A stretch of 8,435 nucleotides of DNA from Candidatus Dadabacteria bacterium UBA2774 (GTDB lineage Bacteria > Desulfobacterota_D > UBA1144 > Nemesobacterales > UBA2774), in the NCBI GenBank assembly GCA_002352485.1, contig DEIM01000103.1, forward strand, positions 1-8,435, read 5' to 3'. Shown piece after piece: positions 6,351 to 8,435 of this stretch. The notes under the pieces were generated by a model. The model saw only the letters and a program-made list of their open reading frames with translations. It was not told the DNA's origin and did not search any database. The first letter of the stretch is position 1. The number at the start of each line of letters is the position of its first letter. A program made the position numbers and the translations under genes.

Positions 6351-6403
6351 GGGAATTTTGTAGCAGTTTCTGACAACCGACACAATTTAGAAACCAAAAT
6401 CCC
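6351..6403. repeat. Long imperfect inverted repeat, possible RNA hairpin
   Basis: The left arm is GGG, ATTTTG and GTTTCT, interrupted by single-A and TAGCA bulges. It pairs with the continuous right arm AGAAACCAAAATCCC (6389-6403) around a 17-base loop, giving 15 potential pairs. On the minus strand it would lie in the leader of the radical SAM gene. On the plus strand it lies just upstream of the sigma-54 promoter. Function unknown. Confidence 0.4.
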
Positions 6404-6423
6404 GCCAGGTAAGCATATTCCAC

Positions 6424-6439
6424 TGGCACTGCATTTGCA
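6424..6439 (+). promoter_or_regulatory. Sigma-54 (RpoN) -24/-12 promoter for the porphyrinogen oxidase gene
   Basis: TGGCACTGCATTTGCA matches the consensus TGGCAC-N5-TTGCW exactly. The invariant GG (6425-6426) and GC (6437-6438) are separated by the required 10 bases, and the preceding base is a pyrimidine as expected. Transcription would start near 6450 and run toward the oxidase gene, leaving a leader of about 90 bases. Sigma-54 promoters need an ATP-driven enhancer-binding activator; its site is not identified, but inverted repeats lie upstream. Confidence 0.7.
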
Positions 6440-6448
6440 TAATCTAAT

Positions 6449-6463
6449 ATTTGAGCCTCAAAT
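6449..6463. repeat. Palindrome ATTTGAG-C-CTCAAAT
   Basis: A perfect dyad with 7-base arms and a single central base, placed right at the predicted sigma-54 start point. A repressor site or a short hairpin at the message 5' end are both possible. It is not the FNR/DNR TTGAT-N4-ATCAA pattern. Confidence 0.4.
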
Positions 6464-6473
6464 CACATTGTGA
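6463..6473. repeat. Palindrome TCACA-T-TGTGA
   Basis: A perfect 11-base dyad immediately after, and sharing one base with, the 6449-6463 palindrome. The half-sites resemble CRP half-sites but are in the reverse order (TCACA first), so this is not a canonical CRP site. Possibly the second half of a compound operator. Confidence 0.35.
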
Positions 6474-6536
6474 ACGGGAGTAAATGCGAAAGTAAACGGT
6501 TTTTGGCTATTCATTGTAATCCCGGAATTATCAGAA

Positions 6537-7967
6537 TTGATGCGAACACCTAAACATAGAGCTGCTAGGGTAGTTGTCATAGGCGGAGGTATAAGCGGTC
6601 TAAGCGCAGCCCACCGTTTAATCGAATTAAGCTCAAAAAACGCTATTAACACAGAAGTTCTCCTGCTTGAAGGGAGCGGTAGGCTGGGCGGCGTGATTTC
6701 TACAAAGGTAAAGGACGAATTGATACTTGAGGAAGGACCGGACTCGTTTATTACTACAAAGCCCAGGGCTCTCGATCTTTGCCTCAGAGTGGGCCTGGAA
6801 TCAAATATTTTAGAAACCAATGACGAGACCAGGCGCATATTCGTAGCCCGCCGCGATAAGCTGGTTCCTATCCCCGAAGGGTTTTCATTCGCTCCGACCC
6901 GTATAAGGCCTTTTGTCATGTCTCCTCTATTTTCACTGCTGGGCAAGCTGAGGATGTCGCTTGATATCGTACTTCCGCGCCGAAATTCAAAAGAGGACGA
7001 GAGCGTGGAGTCTTTTTTCACTCGCCGCTTGGGGAGGGAAGCGTTCAATCTACTCGTACAGCCCTTATTAAGCGGAATTTACGGCGCTGATCCAGGAAAA
7101 CTCAGTATCCGGGCCACACTGCCCCATCTTGCCGAAATGGAAGAAAAACATGGAAGCATAATAAGAGCGGTAAGAGAATTCGCTCGGTCTAAAAATGGAG
7201 CTAGTAATGGAAGTGCTACACGTCGCTACAACCAGTTCATCTCTTTGCAAAATGGGATGAATGAGTTTGTGGAAGTCCTGGCTTCTCGGCTTCCCGAGGG
7301 TGGTATTAGGCTCTATAAATCGGTTAGAAAACTAGCGCGTAATGAAAAAGGTTGGAGCGTATTAACAAAAGATAACGAGTCTATAAATGCGGACGGTGTA
7401 ATTGTCGCTGTCCCTGCCATTCACGCGTCTGCCTTGGTAAGGGGTTTCGACCCTCAACTGGGTGATTATTTATCTGATATAAAATATTCTTCATCGATTG
7501 TCATAAACCTTATATATAATAGGAAAGACTTTTCCTATCCTCTTGACGGAGTCGGCTTCGTCGTTCCGAAAACCGAAAACACGCCGATTACGGCGTGTAC
7601 GTTTAGCAGCGTGAAATTCCCCGGGCGTACACCGCCTGAAACCGTTCATCTCCGCTGTGTTATTGGAGGGGCGGCAACTTCAGAGGCCCATGATAGAGAC
7701 GACGCCTGGCTGACCGATATTGCGCACAACACTTTGTCCCCTCTTTTGGGAATTACTTCCGAGCCGCTATTTGGGGTAGTGAGCAGGAACCCCGAGTCAC
7801 TTCCGCAATATGCAGTAGGGCATCCGGAACATATAGCGCGCATTGATACCAGGGTGCAGCATTATTCGGGATTAGAGCTTGCTGGTAACGCTTACAGTGG
7901 GGTCGGTATTCCCGATTGCGTACGCTCGGGCGAGGAAGCGGCAGAAAGATTATTGAACAGAACGTGA
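6537..7967 (+). CDS. hemY: HemY/HemG-type FAD-dependent protoporphyrinogen (or coproporphyrinogen) oxidase
   Basis: A 476-residue flavoprotein of normal family length. These enzymes oxidise protoporphyrinogen IX (or coproporphyrinogen III in the coproporphyrin-dependent route) with O2, late in heme synthesis. The N-terminal FAD fold has VVVIGGGISGLSAA (12-25) and LLEGSGRLGGVIST (43-56), followed by EEGPDSF (65-71). Then come QPLLSGIYGADPGKLS (175-190), LPQYAVGH (422-429) and the C-terminal flavin-contacting GNAYSGVGIPDCVRSGEEA (450-468). No transmembrane segment is obvious; membrane association is usual. Two starts are adjacent, TTG 6537 and ATG 6540; ATG seems likelier, with only a weak GGAA upstream. 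A near-perfect sigma-54 promoter lies about 100 bases before it. The symbol is for the family; substrate choice between the two porphyrinogens cannot be read here. Some databases name this gene hemG. Confidence 0.92.
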   Translation: MMRTPKHRAARVVVIGGGISGLSAAHRLIELSSKNAINTEVLLLEGSGRLGGVISTKVKDELILEEGPDSFITTKPRALDLCLRVGLESNILETNDETRRIFVARRDKLVPIPEGFSFAPTRIRPFVMSPLFSLLGKLRMSLDIVLPRRNSKEDESVESFFTRRLGREAFNLLVQPLLSGIYGADPGKLSIRATLPHLAEMEEKHGSIIRAVREFARSKNGASNGSATRRYNQFISLQNGMNEFVEVLASRLPEGGIRLYKSVRKLARNEKGWSVLTKDNESINADGVIVAVPAIHASALVRGFDPQLGDYLSDIKYSSSIVINLIYNRKDFSYPLDGVGFVVPKTENTPITACTFSSVKFPGRTPPETVHLRCVIGGAATSEAHDRDDAWLTDIAHNTLSPLLGITSEPLFGVVSRNPESLPQYAVGHPEHIARIDTRVQHYSGLELAGNAYSGVGIPDCVRSGEEAAERLLNRT

Positions 7968-7973
7968 GTAAAG

Positions 7974-8435
7974 TTAACCACTCTCCTCAAACCCTTTCAC
8001 AGCCTGTTTCCACTTCTCAACAGTTTCTTGAAACAGCTCTTTCTCGTCCTTATCTGCTCCCGTGGGCTCAATCGGGTCAAGCACGGTAAGGGTCACTTTA
8101 GGAAAGCTCAATCCCGGATGCACAGGGGAGAGCGTTTTTGTCGCCCCGTCAATATAAATCGGCACGATCGTAGTCCCTGTTTCAACACTCAGTACTCCCG
8201 TCCCTATCCTTGGTTCCATGATCTTACCCGTATCGGTTCGCTGGCCTTCAGGAAAGATGCATAACGACATGCCGAGCCTAAGCCCCTGGGAAGCAAGCCT
8301 TAGGGACTCGGTATTCGTCCTGCTAGTTCCGGTCAGTATTATCCTCATAGGCTGCACAATCCACGAAAGCGGGGGCTTACTGAAATATTCACCGAAACCG
8401 GTAAACAAGATTCTATTTAGCATATGCCCCGGAAG
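7974..8435 (-). CDS. PlsC-type 1-acylglycerol-3-phosphate acyltransferase family protein (5' end cut by window)
   Basis: The C-terminal 153 residues of a lysophospholipid acyltransferase-fold protein. The frame is open through the right edge (residues LPGH before the first internal Met at 8423), so the true start lies outside. Seen are the glycerophosphate-binding motif FPEGQRTDTGKI, the downstream RIGTGVLSVETGTTIVPIYIDGA block and a charged C-terminal helix. The catalytic HX4D motif expected near the N-terminus is not in the window. The family moves acyl groups from acyl-CoA or acyl-ACP to lysophosphatidic acid or other acceptors at the inner membrane; the acceptor is unknown. The FPEGTR consensus reads FPEGQR here. 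It converges with the oxidase gene with six bases between stops, and no functional link to the neighbours is evident. Confidence 0.85.
   Translation of the reverse strand, partial: LPGHMLNRILFTGFGEYFSKPPLSWIVQPMRIILTGTSRTNTESLRLASQGLRLGMSLCIFPEGQRTDTGKIMEPRIGTGVLSVETGTTIVPIYIDGATKTLSPVHPGLSFPKVTLTVLDPIEPTGADKDEKELFQETVEKWKQAVKGFEESG

Larger units (their letters stand above)
6194..6536. other. Intergenic region between divergent radical SAM and porphyrinogen oxidase genes
   Basis: About 250-340 bases, depending on the radical SAM start. It holds the sigma-54 promoter and the four inverted repeats listed separately. A three-codon frame (ATG CGA AAG TAA, 6484-6495) follows GGGAG by only three bases and is probably chance. 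No convincing sigma-70 promoter for the minus-strand gene was found. No RNA gene or known riboswitch is recognised. Confidence 0.6.

Noticed and set aside
6366..6377. NorR-type GT-N7-AC site (GTTTCTGACAAC)
   Set aside because: The spacing is GT-N8-AC, one base too long, and no cluster of three sites is present.
6463..6473. CRP site
   Set aside because: CRP sites read TGTGA-N6-TCACA. Here the half-sites are in the opposite order with one central base.
6458..7048. 196-codon minus-strand open frame over the start of the oxidase gene
   Set aside because: It is antisense to the conserved FAD-binding domain, with Ser/Arg-rich shadow composition and no domain.

Overview
The window is bacterial and gene-dense. 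Most of it looks like a molybdenum cofactor (Moco) biosynthesis operon joined to a nitric-oxide-related membrane protein, followed by heme-related genes and the edge of a lipid acyltransferase gene. The organism cannot be named from the sequence. The composition (moderate GC, with frequent AGG/AGA/ATA codons), the fused Moco genes, an NnrS protein, a HemY-type protoporphyrinogen oxidase and a near-consensus sigma-54 promoter suggest a Gram-negative, possibly Deltaproteobacteria-like environmental bacterium with anaerobic or nitrogen-oxide respiration. This is inference.

Plus-strand block, 1-5035: the tail of a probable moaA, a mobB-mobA fusion, moaD, moaE, a TauE/SafE-type sulfur-anion permease, a moaC-moaB/mogA fusion and nnrS. 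Spacing is tight: mobBA/moaD overlap by one base, moaD/moaE are 4 bases apart, and moaE/permease are 27 bases apart. The two larger gaps (about 80 bases) lie before moaCB and before nnrS. Together the genes supply cPMP formation (MoaA, MoaC), sulfur insertion (MoaD/MoaE), molybdopterin adenylylation (MoaB/MogA domain) and guanylylation of Moco (MobA). The molybdenum-insertion protein MoeA is not in the window. The GMP form of Moco is typical of DMSO-reductase-family enzymes such as respiratory nitrate reductase, which would fit the NnrS neighbour.

Divergent heme-related block, 5036-7967: a minus-strand radical SAM/SPASM protein of the TIGR04053 type, related to the heme-pathway enzymes AhbD and NirJ, ends exactly where nnrS ends. 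It is divergent from a plus-strand HemY-type porphyrinogen oxidase. The intergenic region between them is the most interesting non-coding stretch. It holds a TGGCAC-N5-TTGCA sigma-54 promoter pointing at the oxidase gene and four inverted repeats that could be activator or repressor sites or RNA hairpins.

Right edge, 7974-8435: a minus-strand PlsC-type acyltransferase, cut by the window end, converges on the oxidase gene with a 6-base gap. No tRNA, rRNA, CRISPR array, insertion sequence or clear rho-independent terminator was seen.
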